NCBI GenBank assembly: GCA_963810305.1
Contig: CAWEMY010000017.1
Location: forward strand, 372,001-436,000
Reading direction: 5' to 3'
Source of the DNA: JACDCA01 sp963810305
GTDB lineage: Bacteria > Acidobacteriota > Vicinamibacteria > Vicinamibacterales > 2-12-FULL-66-21
DNA: 64,000 bases
A model generated the notes under the pieces. It was not told where the DNA came from, did not search any database, and was given only the letters and a program-made list of their open reading frames with translations. This document shows, in pieces, positions 47,711-56,412 of the stretch. Positions within the stretch are counted from its first letter, which is position 1, and each line of letters starts with the position of its first letter. The position numbers and the translations under genes were made by a program.

Positions 47711-49177
47711 GTGCCGACAACTGTGTCGCCGGACGGCAAGAGGCGCTGGGTGCTTCCCGCGACGATTCTCGGATCGAGCCTTGGCTTCATCGATGGCTCG
47801 GTCGTAAACGTCGCGCTCCCGGCGATCCGCACCAACCTCGGGACCGATCTCGCGACGCTTCAGTGGGTGGTGAACGGTTACATGCTGACGCTGGCGAGCC
47901 TGATCCTGCTCGGCGGGTCGGCTGGCGACCGCTTCGGACGCCGGAAGATTTTTCTGATCGGCCTGGTGGGCTTCGTCGCCGCATCGGTGGCGTGCGGTCT
48001 CGCACCCGGCGCCGGTTGGCTGATTGGCGCGCGGCTGGTGCAGGGAGTCGCTGCGGCGCTGCTGACGCCTTCGAGCCTGGCGATCATCAGCTCCGAATAC
48101 ACGGGAGAGGCGCGTGGCGCCGCCATCGGCACGTGGGCGGCCTCGGCCGCGATCACGACGGCGCTCGGCCCGCCGCTCGGCGGGTGGCTGGTGGACGCGA
48201 TCGGCTGGCGCGCCATTTTCTTCATCAACGTGCCGATCGGCGCGCTCGCCCTGCTGTTCGGATTGAAGCTTCCAGCCGATGCAGGCACGGCCAGCAACGC
48301 CCCGCTCGACGTACGCGGCGGGCTGCTGGCGATCGTCGCGCTGGGCTCGCTCAGCTACGGCCTGGTTGCACTCGGCGCGGGAAACGTCACGACCGGAGCA
48401 ATCGGGATCGTCGCTTCACTCCCCGCGATCTGGTGGTTCATCAGGACCGAAGCGCACGCGCGCGCGCCGATGATGCCGCTGGACCTGTTTCGCAATCGGA
48501 CCTTCGCCGGCGTCAACGCTCTGACGGTGCTCCTCTACGCCGCCTTGAGCCTGGCGTTGTTCCTTTTGCCGCTTCAGCTCGTCGGCGTACATCGCTACAG
48601 TGCGACCGCGGCTGGCGCGTCCTTCCTGCCGTTCTCTGCGATCATGGGTGCGGGATCGCGGTGGGCCGGCAAGCTGGTGATTCGCATCGGCGCGAGGTCG
48701 CAGCTGATGCTCGGCCCGGCGGTTGTCGCGGCCGCGTATGTGATCCTCGGCCTCTCGGGCGATCGATCCAGCTATTGGACCGGCTTTCTTCCCGGTCAGA
48801 TCGTCCTCGCCGCCGGCATGACGCTGTGCATTCCGCCGCTGACGATGACCGTGTTCGACTCTTCGACTCGAGAGAGCAGTGGAACCGCATCCGGGATCAA
48901 CAACGCCGCGGCGCGGGCCGGTGGTCTCATCGCCATCGCGGCGATCGGCCTCGCGTTCGGAAGCGCCGGTCTCGCCGACGCCAGCCGATCGACGATCACC
49001 GGCGCATATCAATCAGTGATGTTCGGCGCGGCCGTCCTCGCCGCTCTCAGCGCCATCACAGCGGCATTGACCATCGCCCGGGCGATCAATCTACCCACAG
49101 CAGGGCCCGGGACGAGCCCGGCGAGCGGTAGTCGGCGACGATCCCCGGTCCGTAGCGCTGGACGTCCTCTATCGTGA
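47711..49177 (+). CDS. MFS drug:H+ antiporter, 14-TM DHA2 (EmrB/QacA) type
   Basis: 488 residues, GTG start 3 nt after the NmrA-like gene. Fourteen hydrophobic segments. DHA2 markers: SSLGFIDGSVVNVALPAI in TM1 (motif D1), LLGGSAGDRFGRRKIFLIGL (motif A between TM2 and TM3), ALGPPLGGWLVDAIGWRAIF (motif C in TM5). It should expel small, often aromatic or cationic, compounds in exchange for protons. The last 92 bp overlap the 3' end of an opposite-strand gene. Its partner and substrate are not known; the NAT and decarboxylase nearby suggest an aromatic amine or its acetyl form. Confidence 0.95.
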   Translation: MPTTVSPDGKRRWVLPATILGSSLGFIDGSVVNVALPAIRTNLGTDLATLQWVVNGYMLTLASLILLGGSAGDRFGRRKIFLIGLVGFVAASVACGLAPGAGWLIGARLVQGVAAALLTPSSLAIISSEYTGEARGAAIGTWAASAAITTALGPPLGGWLVDAIGWRAIFFINVPIGALALLFGLKLPADAGTASNAPLDVRGGLLAIVALGSLSYGLVALGAGNVTTGAIGIVASLPAIWWFIRTEAHARAPMMPLDLFRNRTFAGVNALTVLLYAALSLALFLLPLQLVGVHRYSATAAGASFLPFSAIMGAGSRWAGKLVIRIGARSQLMLGPAVVAAAYVILGLSGDRSSYWTGFLPGQIVLAAGMTLCIPPLTMTVFDSSTRESSGTASGINNAAARAGGLIAIAAIGLAFGSAGLADASRSTITGAYQSVMFGAAVLAALSAITAALTIARAINLPTAGPGTSPASGSRRRSPVRSAGRPLS

Positions 49178-49565
49178 GCCGGAATTTCGCCGGAGCGATG
49201 CCGAGCTTCGATAACAGGTTCAACGAGCTGAATCGCATCAGCCACAACGGAATTTCCGTTCGTACCAGCTCGTTCTCCTTCGATTCCCAGCTGATGATGT
49301 GGATGGTGTTGACCGGCGCCGCAGCGGGACCTTGCTCGCGGTTGATTCGGATGTCACCGGTACGCGGATCGACGATCTCGACCAGCGGCGGGCGCGGCTC
49401 ATAGCGTCTGCGCAGCGCGTCCATCTCGTTATTCGCCTCAACCTCGCCGGCCACCCTTTTCTCCATGCTGCGCATGATGAAGTAGGCGCTCGTCCCGCCG
49501 AGTGCCGCAACGATCGCGAGGATTCCTATGAACAGCCCGAGCGTGGCCTTCTGCCAGGTCCGCAT
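49086..49565 (-). CDS. Small membrane-anchored hypothetical protein
   Basis: 159 residues from ATG 49565. TACAAT (49577-49572, minus strand) starts exactly 12 nt before that ATG and no ribosome-binding site is seen, so the mRNA may be leaderless. One TM helix (ATLGLFIGILAIVAALGGTSA) near the N-terminus, then a short linker and a soluble domain with TIHIISWESKENELVRTEIP and LTIEDVQRYGPGIVADY. Family not recognised. Its 3' end overlaps the MFS gene by 92 bp, tail to tail. It follows yhbY by 23 bp. Confidence 0.75.
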   Translation of the reverse strand: MRTWQKATLGLFIGILAIVAALGGTSAYFIMRSMEKRVAGEVEANNEMDALRRRYEPRPPLVEIVDPRTGDIRINREQGPAAAPVNTIHIISWESKENELVRTEIPLWLMRFSSLNLLSKLGIAPAKFRLTIEDVQRYGPGIVADYRSPGSSRALLWVD

Positions 49566-49588
49566 GCCGACATTGTAGTGATAGCGGC

Positions 49589-49879
49589 TTAACCCTGGGC
49601 GTCGATTGGACGCGGACGCCACATGATCAGGACTTTCCCGACGCGGTGCACGGCCGTGGCGTCGGTGCGGTCGCAGATCTCGTCGCCGATCGCGACTCGG
49701 TCGGCCCGATCGTCAGCGTTGACCTTCACTTTGATTAGTTCGTGCGCGGTCAGCGCCCGATCGACTTCCGCCACCAGGGCGTCGGTCACGCCCGAAGTGC
49801 CGGCGTGCACCACCGGCTCGAGCGCGTGCGCACGCGCCTTGAGATGCGCCCGTTCCTTGTTGCTCAGAGTCGTGGCCAC
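49589..49879 (-). CDS. yhbY: YhbY-family RNA-binding protein (CRM domain)
   Basis: 96 residues from GTG 49879 (GAGGAC upstream); a longer frame to 49954 lacks support. CRM-domain features: LSNKERAHLKARAHALEPVV, HAGTSGVTDALVAEVDRAL, then the HELIKVKV strand and IGDEICDRTDATAVHRVGKV. YhbY binds pre-50S ribosomal subunits and helps their assembly. TACAAT at 49890-49885 (minus strand) is a likely -10. A membrane protein gene follows with its own -10, so they may be separate units. Confidence 0.93.
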   Translation of the reverse strand: MATTLSNKERAHLKARAHALEPVVHAGTSGVTDALVAEVDRALTAHELIKVKVNADDRADRVAIGDEICDRTDATAVHRVGKVLIMWRPRPIDAQG

Positions 49880-50009
49880 GTCCTCATTATTGTAGCGGCC
49901 GTGCAACCGCGTCACCTGACGCTCCCTCGTCCTGTCCCACAAGCGATCCGTCACAAGTCAGTGCGGTCCGCCGAGGTGCCCTCGGTATGCTCACCGGCTG
50001 GAGGGACTG

Positions 50010-50679
50010 ATGGCACGCACGTGGATGGCGATGATAGCGGTAGTGGCGGTGGGCGTAACGGCGTCCGGACAGCAGACGGGGCGGCCGATGAGTCCGGAAG
50101 GCTCCGCGCAGACGCAGGTGCTCGGCAAATGGATCAAAGGCGATCGGCCGACATTCGCGCTCGGACGCGAACAGTATCAAGGCGGCAAGTGGATCGAGAT
50201 CACCTACGGACGTCCGCTGCAGCGCGGACGCGATCTGTTCGGGTCCGGTCCGAACTATGGAAAAGCGGCCAACGACGTCGGGACGCCGAACTTTCCGCCG
50301 CCGCCAGTATGGCGCGCCGGCGCCAACGTGACGACGAGGCTGAAGACCGAAGTCCCGCTCGTCCTCGGTGACAAGACCGTCCCGCCCGGTGAATACAGCC
50401 TGTTCATCGACCTGGTGAAGCCCACCGAGTGGACGCTGATCGTCTCGAGCTGGCCCGCCCAGTTGAAGTTCGATCCCGAACAACAAGGCCGCGCTCTGGG
50501 GCGCGTATGGTTACACGCCTGACAAGGACGTCGCCCGCGTGCCGATGAAAGTGGAGACGCTGCCGTTCGCAGTCGATCAGTTGACGTGGACGTTCCTCGA
50601 TATGAAGACCGATAGCGGCCGGATCGCCCTGATGTGGGGCAACACGCTCGCGACCACGCCGTTCAAGGCGGGGGCCTGA
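50010..50679 (+). CDS. Secreted DUF2911 family protein, one frameshift
   Basis: About 222 residues when joined. A signal peptide (WMAMIAVVAVGVTASG) leads to DUF2911: IEITYGRPLQRGRDLFGSG, FPPPPVWRAGANVTTRLKTE, VPPGEYSLFIDL and EWTLIVSSW. An extra base near 50475 moves the frame; the rest reads NKAALWGAYGYTPDKDVARV, PFAVDQLTWTF and MWGNTLATTPFKAGA, to TGA 50677-50679. DUF2911 proteins are secreted beta-rich proteins of unknown role. Start ATG 50010 has GGAGGG upstream. Confidence 0.88.
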
Positions 50680-50787
50680 CATCGCGCTTCCATATCCTGA
50701 GCTGACCAGCGACGACAAATCAGGCCGAGTTCGTCGCCTACGTCCCGGGCCGGCGCATCGCCCGGCATCGCCCCCCGCAGACCCGAC

Positions 50788-50817
50788 TTGACATATTCCT
50801 ATATCGGAATATATAAC
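50788..50817 (+). promoter_or_regulatory. arsR-operon promoter with central operator
   Basis: TTGACA (50788-50793), 18-bp spacer, TATAAC (50812-50817). The spacer contains ATATTCC (50793-50799) and GGAATAT (50806-50812), a perfect 7-bp inverted repeat with a 6-bp centre. The -10 begins 12 nt before the GTG at 50824. A repressor bound at this palindrome would sit directly in the promoter. Confidence 0.7.
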
Positions 50818-50823
50818 AGAACC

Positions 50824-51150
50824 GTGGCGCGAGCATCGACGACCTCCGACCCCTTCAACGCTATCGCGGAGCCCCGCCGGCGGCACATTCTGGAGTTCAT
50901 CGCCGGCGAGGAGCGCTCCGTCACCGAAATCGCTGATGCCCTCGAGATGGGCCAGCCGTCGGTATCGAAGCACCTTCAGGTGCTACGTGACGTCGGCCTC
51001 GTCAACATGCGTCGCGAGGGCAGGCAGACGATGTATCGCATCAACGCGGAAACGCTTCGCACGGTTCACGACTGGTGCGGGATGTTCGCGCAGCACTGGC
51101 GCGGACAACTCCGCCGCATCAAGGCACACGCAGAGGAGAAGAGCAGATGA
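50824..51150 (+). CDS. ArsR-family transcriptional repressor
   Basis: 108 residues from GTG 50824; the open frame from TTG 50788 would include its own -35 element. Winged helix: DPFNAIAEPRRRHILEFIAG, VTEIADALEMGQPSVSKHLQ (recognition helix) and DVGLVNMRREGRQTMYRINA. No Cys-based metal site. In the widespread ArsR-SRPBCC operons this type acts as an autorepressor. The stop overlaps the SRPBCC start (ATGA, 51147-51150). Confidence 0.93.
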   Translation: MARASTTSDPFNAIAEPRRRHILEFIAGEERSVTEIADALEMGQPSVSKHLQVLRDVGLVNMRREGRQTMYRINAETLRTVHDWCGMFAQHWRGQLRRIKAHAEEKSR

Positions 51151-51615
51151 CCACGACGGCACCCGTTTCAGAGAACCAGACGTTCACTATCACCGAGGAG
51201 ATTGCGGTCCAGCGCCTCGATCGAGCAGACGTTTGCGTCGCTCCTGGCGCAGATGGGACGGCTCAACCAGGCACCCGACGGCGCGCCGCTGCCGATGATG
51301 CTCGAGCCCTATCCCGGCGGCCGCTGGTTCCGGGACCTTGGCGGCGACAACGGCCACCTGTGGGGATTCGTCCAGAGCATCAAGCGGCCGGCGCTCCTCG
51401 AGATCTGGGGGCCGCTGTTCATGTCGACCGCGGCAACCTCGAACCTGTTGTACCGCCTGACGGAGACGCCCGAAGGCACGCTGATCAAGTTCACACATAC
51501 GCTGGTCGGGCCGTTCCCCGATGATCATCGGTCGCCGCTCGCGACAGGATGGTCGGCGTTGCATGCGCGCGTCCGCAAGGCAGCCGAAGCGGCCGCGCTC
51601 CAGGAGGACCGATGA
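51147..51615 (+). CDS. SRPBCC/AHSA1-family protein, one frameshift
   Basis: About 155 residues when joined. N-terminus NQTFTITEEIAVQ (first strand), a break near 51215, then IEQTFASLLAQMGRLNQAPD, MMLEPYPGGRWFRDLGGDNG, WGFVQSIKRPALLEIWGPLF and LIKFTHTLVGPFPDDH. The helix-grip cavity binds a small hydrophobic ligand; the ligand is unknown. It is coupled on both sides by ATGA overlaps to ArsR and DinB. Confidence 0.88.
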
Positions 51616-52115
51616 AGATCATCGACGGACTTCTCGCAGAGCTCGAACAGGAAGCTCAAACGACTCGCCGTGTGCTCGAGCGGATCCCGCAGGCTCACCT
51701 GTCGTGGAAGCCGCATCCGAAATCGATGTCGCTCGGCCAGCTCGCGCTGCACGTGGCCACCGTGCCCGGCAACGTCGCCGAGCTTGCGGCCCTGGACACG
51801 GTGCCCGAGCCGCCGGCATTCGTTCAGCCCGAGGCTGCCACGGCGTCGGAGCTGGTGCCCTCGCTGACCGACAGCGTCGCGAAGGCGAAACAGTTGCTCG
51901 GCGGATTCGACGATGCCAGGATGACCGCGCTATGGCGCCTTCAGAGCGGCGGAAAAGACCTCATGACGATGCCGCGGAGCGCTCTAGTCCGGGCAATCAT
52001 GTTGAACCACTGGTATCACCACCGCGGCCAGCTGCTCGTCTACCTGCGATTGCTGAATCTCCCCGTGCCGTCTGTGTACGGCCCGACCGCTGACGAGAAT
52101 CCATTCATGGGCTGA
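51612..52115 (+). CDS. DinB-family putative metalloenzyme
   Basis: 167 residues, ATG 51612 overlapping the SRPBCC stop. Four-helix bundle with the DinB metal-binding pattern: LALHVATVPGN (His 1) and ILNH-like AIMLNHWYHHRGQLLVYLR (two His). Known relatives are thiol-dependent S-transferases (YfiT/BstA) or stress-induced proteins. The ArsR-SRPBCC-DinB order recurs in many bacteria, which suggests a small-molecule response module. Confidence 0.93.
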   Translation: MKIIDGLLAELEQEAQTTRRVLERIPQAHLSWKPHPKSMSLGQLALHVATVPGNVAELAALDTVPEPPAFVQPEAATASELVPSLTDSVAKAKQLLGGFDDARMTALWRLQSGGKDLMTMPRSALVRAIMLNHWYHHRGQLLVYLRLLNLPVPSVYGPTADENPFMG

Positions 52116-52835
52116 GAGAGGAGCAATCGCTTGAACATCGAGAGGCTGCCCTAAACTGCGATCTGGGACGAGGACGACCTAAGGGCAGTCAGACAAAAAG
52201 CGGCGCCATTAATGGCGGGTCCTGACGCAGGACAGCCCCACTTCGTGCTCGCCCAAAAGCGCTCGTCACGGAAGTGGGCTCCGCGCGAAGCGGGGCGCCC
52301 CGTCCCGTGCCACCCGCCTAGGCGCCGCTGCATGTCGGTGAGCCAACATCGCGAGCGACAGGGCCATGCCGCGTTCGCGGCACGATGCGGGCAGCCCGCA
52401 GCGTCAGTTCGAAAAACGGTGCGCAGGCGGTCTCGTCGGCTGAGGCACTGATTCGACAGTCGGCGCACGGATCATATCGATGCGCTGATGATCCCAAGCC
52501 GCACTTCGGGTAACCCAAGCCGAAGCCGCCATCGTAAGTCACGCGCCGGAGCACCGTTTTTCCGGGCGTAGCCCGAGGTGCCGCGAACGTGGCGCGGCCC
52601 TGCCGCTCAGAGCCAGGGCCTATGACTCGCACGGCCGGTCGTCGGTCGTTCTCTCGGTTGCACAACCCGGGCGGAGCATGAGCGTCAGCGTCTTGCCCCA
52701 GGATCACCGCGAGACTGGTCCCATCCGCAGGCTCGTCTGGCCCATCTCTCGAGGACCTCGAACCATAGATCTGGTCGACTGCGAAGTCCGGCCATACCGT
52801 TCCCCTGTTTAGCGTTTTGTAACAGGAGGTTTCAG
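52116..52835. other. 720-bp stretch without a supported gene
   Basis: No frame here shows a recognisable domain; the short open frames are Arg-rich and look like antisense or chance. I see a perfect 14-bp palindrome CGCCATTAATGGCG at 52204-52217, several GC-rich hairpin-forming stretches (for example around 52290-52345) and, at the end, an AGGAGG ribosome site (52825-52830) for the next gene. It could hold a structured RNA or be decayed sequence. Confidence 0.4.
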
Positions 52836-54296
52836 ATGCGCCGCACTATCACGACTTGCGCACTCGTCCAGGCGTTGTGCGTCGGTGGAGCACTCGTCCT
52901 CGCGCACACCCAGGAATCGGCTGGCAAGATCCCAATCACGACATCGTCCACGGAAGCGCGCGACTTGTATCTGAAGGGACGCGATCTCGCGGAGAAACTG
53001 CGGGCCACCGACGCCCGCCGCTTCTACGAACAGGCGGTCGAGAAGGACAAGAACTTCGCGCTCGGGTATGTGGGCCTGGCCAACACCGCGCCGACGACGA
53101 GAGAGTTCATCGACGCCGTTGCGCGCGCCTCGGCGCTGGCGGGCAGCGTAAGCGAAGGCGAGCGTCACATGATCGGTGGCCTCGACAAGGGCTTGAAAGG
53201 AGATCCGGCTGGCGTACTCACTCACTACACCGCGCTGGTCGGGTTGTTCCCGAACGACGAACGCGCGCGAACGCTTCTGGGGAATACGTACTTCGGCCGA
53301 CAGGAATATGAGACGGCGATTACGCACTACGTCCAGGCGACCTCCATCAATCCGTCGTTCTCGCAGCCCTACAATCAGCTGGGTTACGCGTATCGCTTCA
53401 TCGAGAAATTCGACGATGCGGAGAAGGCGTTCAAGAAGTACACGGAGCTGATTCCCGGCGATCCGAATCCTTACGACTCGTACGCCGAACTGCTGATGAA
53501 GGTCGGCCGCTTCGAGGAATCCATCAGGATGTACGGGAAGGCACTCTCGCTGGATCGCAACTTCGTCGCTTCTCATGTGGGGATTGGAAACAACTATCTC
53601 GGGATGGGAAAGCCCGAGCAGGCGCGGGCGGCATTCGCCAAGATCGCGACGGTGGCCCGGAATAACGCCGAACGGCGCCTCGCGCGCTTCTGGATCGCGG
53701 CAGCATACGTCCATGAGGGGGCGACCGAGAAAGCTCTCTCCGAACTGCGAGGCATGTATGCGCTGGCGGAGGCAGACGGCGACGGCGCGGTGATGTCAGG
53801 CGATCTGACGCAGATGGGCGACGTGCTCCGCGAAGCCGGCCGCACGAAGGAAGCGCTCGCCAAGTACGAGGAGGCCGTGACGGTCATCAACAAGGCGACG
53901 GTGCCGGAAGAAGTGAAAGAAGCGACGCGGCGGACCCACCTGTTCGAGGAAGGGCGCGTCGCGGCTGCCGGCAAGGACATCGCCACGGCGAAGGCGAAGT
54001 TGGCCGAGTACTCGCGGGAGGTCGCACTAAAGAAGCGGCCGTTCGAAGTGCGTCAGCAGCACGAGCTCGCCGGGATGGTTGCGCTCGCCGAGAAGCAGTA
54101 TGCCGACGCCGCGAAAGAGTTTCAGCTCGCGAACCAGCAGGATCCGAGAATCGTGTATCTCACCTCGGTCGCACTGAAGGGCGCCGGTGACTCGCAGCGC
54201 GCCGCCGAATATGCGGCCAAAGCCGCGAAGTTCAACGGGCTGAACTTCACCTACGCTTACGTCAGGAACGCCGCACGGAAACTGGCGGGAACGTAG
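52836..54296 (+). CDS. Secreted TPR-repeat protein
   Basis: 486 residues, intact, with AGGAGG eight bases before ATG 52836. A signal peptide (TCALVQALCVGGALVLAHTQ) is followed by about ten TPR-type helix pairs, for example ARRFYEQAVEKDKNFALGYV, YETAITHYVQATSINPSFSQ, FDDAEKAFKKYTELIPGDPN, PEQARAAFAKIATVARNNAE and KEALAKYEEAVTVI. TPR arrays are protein-interaction scaffolds; no catalytic domain is attached. Role unknown, probably periplasmic. Confidence 0.92.
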   Translation: MRRTITTCALVQALCVGGALVLAHTQESAGKIPITTSSTEARDLYLKGRDLAEKLRATDARRFYEQAVEKDKNFALGYVGLANTAPTTREFIDAVARASALAGSVSEGERHMIGGLDKGLKGDPAGVLTHYTALVGLFPNDERARTLLGNTYFGRQEYETAITHYVQATSINPSFSQPYNQLGYAYRFIEKFDDAEKAFKKYTELIPGDPNPYDSYAELLMKVGRFEESIRMYGKALSLDRNFVASHVGIGNNYLGMGKPEQARAAFAKIATVARNNAERRLARFWIAAAYVHEGATEKALSELRGMYALAEADGDGAVMSGDLTQMGDVLREAGRTKEALAKYEEAVTVINKATVPEEVKEATRRTHLFEEGRVAAAGKDIATAKAKLAEYSREVALKKRPFEVRQQHELAGMVALAEKQYADAAKEFQLANQQDPRIVYLTSVALKGAGDSQRAAEYAAKAAKFNGLNFTYAYVRNAARKLAGT

Positions 54297-54302
54297 GGTC
54301 AC

Positions 54303-54345
54303 CCGCGAGACCGTCGGAAGTCGCAATCATCGGTCAACCTCGCGG
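54303..54345 (+). terminator. Possible terminator hairpin after the TPR gene
   Basis: CCGCGAG (54303-54309) pairs with CTCGCGG (54339-54345), with ACCG/CGGT able to extend the stem. The loop is long and no T-run follows, so this is only a weak call. Confidence 0.3.
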
Positions 54346-54415
54346 CTCGCCTGGCGTATTGATGCATCAGGGGAGCCGCGATGTATTCGTTCGTTCAGGT
54401 ACAATCCCGCCGACG

Positions 54416-54913
54416 ATGAATTCGACACAGGTCCTGCGACACATGCTGGCGACACTCGCGTATCGCGCGGCCAAGGTTCTGCGGGCCACGCCGGACGGCT
54501 TTGCAACGGCGACCGCCGGCGGCAGTGGCCGCAGCTCGCTGGAGATCGTCGCCCACATGGCGGACCTGATGGCCTGGGGCGTGACGATCGCGAAAGGCGA
54601 TTACGTCTGGACTGCAGCGGGATCTGATGACTGGGCCACCGAAGTCGAGCGATTCTTCAGCGGACTCGATGCACTCGATCGCGAGCTCGAGTCCGGCCTT
54701 GTCGCCGACGATTCGATCGAGAAGCTGATTCAGGGTCCGTTGGCCGACGCGCTGACGCACGTCGGCCAGCTGGCCATGCTTCGCGGTCTGGTGGGTGCAC
54801 CCGTCCGGCCTGAAAGTTACGCGCGCGCGGAGATCGTGATCGGCCGCGTCGGACGAGAACAAGCCGCCTCACGCAAGGAATTCGACGGCGACGCCAGCGC
54901 TCGGCGCCGATGA
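54416..54913 (+). CDS. DinB-like four-helix protein
   Basis: 165 residues from ATG 54416; a frame start at 54359 is not supported. A TACAAT at 54400-54405 just upstream is a likely -10, giving a leader of only a few bases. Helices: STQVLRHMLATLAYRAAKVL, SLEIVAHMADLMAWGV (His 1), LIQGPLADALTHVGQLAMLR (His 2). Relatives in the DinB superfamily are putative metal-dependent enzymes. The third His is less clear than in the DinB gene at 51612. Confidence 0.85.
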   Translation: MNSTQVLRHMLATLAYRAAKVLRATPDGFATATAGGSGRSSLEIVAHMADLMAWGVTIAKGDYVWTAAGSDDWATEVERFFSGLDALDRELESGLVADDSIEKLIQGPLADALTHVGQLAMLRGLVGAPVRPESYARAEIVIGRVGREQAASRKEFDGDASARRR

Positions 54914-54943
54914 TAACGCCATGTTAGGTTCTACAATCGTAGG

Positions 54944-55813
54944 GTGAGGTGGGCTCAGGGTTCCGGTTGGTTGATCCTGACGCTGGCGCTCCTGGCCAGT
55001 GCCGGCGCATCGCAACGCCCTGACACGTCCACGAAGAAGATCGTCGAGGCTGCGGCACGCTACGTCGCGGACTACCAGCGGCAACTGACCTCCGTCATCG
55101 CCGACGAGACCTACACGCAGGAAATCGTTGCCCAAACCCCGCGCGACCCGCAGATGCCTCGGCTTCGCCGCACTCAGAGTGAGGTCTTCTTCGCATATCT
55201 GACGACCGATCGCCACTGGATGGCGATCCGTGATGTGATCTCGCTCGACGGAACGGTGCTCACCGAGCGTCCGGATCTCAGAGGCGCGTTTCAGAGGCTG
55301 GCGGCGGGCGACGTGCCGCCGAAATTCACGGAAGTCAATTCGCGATACAACCTTGGCCGGACGTTCCGGAACTTCAACGAGCCGACGTTGGCCCTGCTGG
55401 TGCTCGACGAGCGACATCGCGCCCGGTTCTCATTCGAGCGGAAAGGCGTCGAACGGGAGGGCAATACCACCCTCGTGACGATTGCGTTCACCGAGAAGGA
55501 TCCCCCGACGCTGATCCAGCATCAGCGCCGGGGGCGAGTGTTTTCCAGGGGAGAGTTCATCGTCGAAGCTGGTACCGGCCGAGTCCGCCGCACGCTGCTG
55601 ACAGCCAAGACTGACTCAGTGCGCCTCGAGCTGACGACCACTTACGGACCCAATGACCGTCTCGGCATGTCGGTGCCGACCTTGTTTCGAGAGCACTACG
55701 ACTACGGCTCGATCGCGAGGAAGAGCGGCACGGCACCGGCTCACGAACGTGTCGTCTGCGAAGCGCAGTACACCAACTTTCGCCGGTTCGAGACCAGCGC
55801 GCGGATCAAGTAG
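54944..55813 (+). CDS. Secreted hypothetical protein
   Basis: 289 residues, GTG 54944. TACAAT (54932-54937) begins 12 nt before the start and there is no ribosome-binding site, so it is probably leaderless. A signal peptide (WLILTLALLASAGAS) is followed by KIVEAAARYVADYQRQLTSV, VIADETYTQ and a long beta-rich region (VIADETY; GRVFSRGEFIVEAGTGRVRR; LFREHYDYGSIARK). Proteins with this ADYxRxLxxVIADExY start are common in acidobacterial genomes, but the function is not known to me. Confidence 0.75.
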   Translation: MRWAQGSGWLILTLALLASAGASQRPDTSTKKIVEAAARYVADYQRQLTSVIADETYTQEIVAQTPRDPQMPRLRRTQSEVFFAYLTTDRHWMAIRDVISLDGTVLTERPDLRGAFQRLAAGDVPPKFTEVNSRYNLGRTFRNFNEPTLALLVLDERHRARFSFERKGVEREGNTTLVTIAFTEKDPPTLIQHQRRGRVFSRGEFIVEAGTGRVRRTLLTAKTDSVRLELTTTYGPNDRLGMSVPTLFREHYDYGSIARKSGTAPAHERVVCEAQYTNFRRFETSARIK

Positions 55814-55905
55814 CCGCCGACTTCTTCGGTATGCCGCTTTCAAGTAATGCCAGCGCATCCCACTACAATGGGCCGCCGGTGGACGGTAAACATAAGGAGG
55901 AGTTG

Positions 55906-56406
55906 ATGAGAGCGACCTACGTCCTGGCCTTCTCGATCTCGCTGATCCTGACCGTGCCACTGCTGGCGCAGCCTCCCGGACAAGCGGCGGTCAAGAAAGA
56001 TTTGAGAATAGGGCCAACCCAACCCGTTTTCATGGCCGCCGGCGACCTGGTGTGGACCGATCTCGATCCAAAGGGCGCTCCCGGAGTCAAGGTCGCGAGT
56101 CTGTGGGGCGATCCTGCCAAGGGGGCGTTCGGCGCGTACTTCAAGCTGCCGGCGGGATTCACCGTTCCCCTTCACACGCATACCCATGCCATGAAGGTCG
56201 TGTTCCTGTCAGGCACCTACATCCAGGCGCCAGAAGGCAAAGCGGAGGTGCGGCTCGGTCCGGGTTCTTACATGATGCAGCCCGGTGGGAACTATCGGCA
56301 CGTCACCTCCTGCGATAAGGCGTCAGACTGTCTGTTCTTTGCCGAGAGCAGCGGGAAGTTCGACCTCAAGGTGGTAGCGGCGCCGAAAGAGCCGGCGAAG
56401 AGGTAG
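55906..56406 (+). CDS. Secreted cupin-domain protein
   Basis: 166 residues. ATG 55906 follows AAGGAGGAG and is preferred over an ATG at 55831; TACAAT at 55864-55869 is a good -10. A signal peptide (VLAFSISLILTVPLLAQ) precedes a cupin fold: AYFKLPAGFTVPLHTHTHAM (metal His residues), VVFLSGTY and LGPGSYMMQPGGNYRHVT (third His). Likely a small-molecule-binding or dioxygenase-like beta barrel in the periplasm. The M1 peptidase gene starts 6 nt downstream. Confidence 0.9.
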   Translation: MRATYVLAFSISLILTVPLLAQPPGQAAVKKDLRIGPTQPVFMAAGDLVWTDLDPKGAPGVKVASLWGDPAKGAFGAYFKLPAGFTVPLHTHTHAMKVVFLSGTYIQAPEGKAEVRLGPGSYMMQPGGNYRHVTSCDKASDCLFFAESSGKFDLKVVAAPKEPAKR

Positions 56407-56412
56407 CGTCCC

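Noticed and set aside
52212..52451. 79-residue Arg-rich frame in the 52-kb gap.
   Set aside because: No start signal and no recognisable fold; composition like chance frames.
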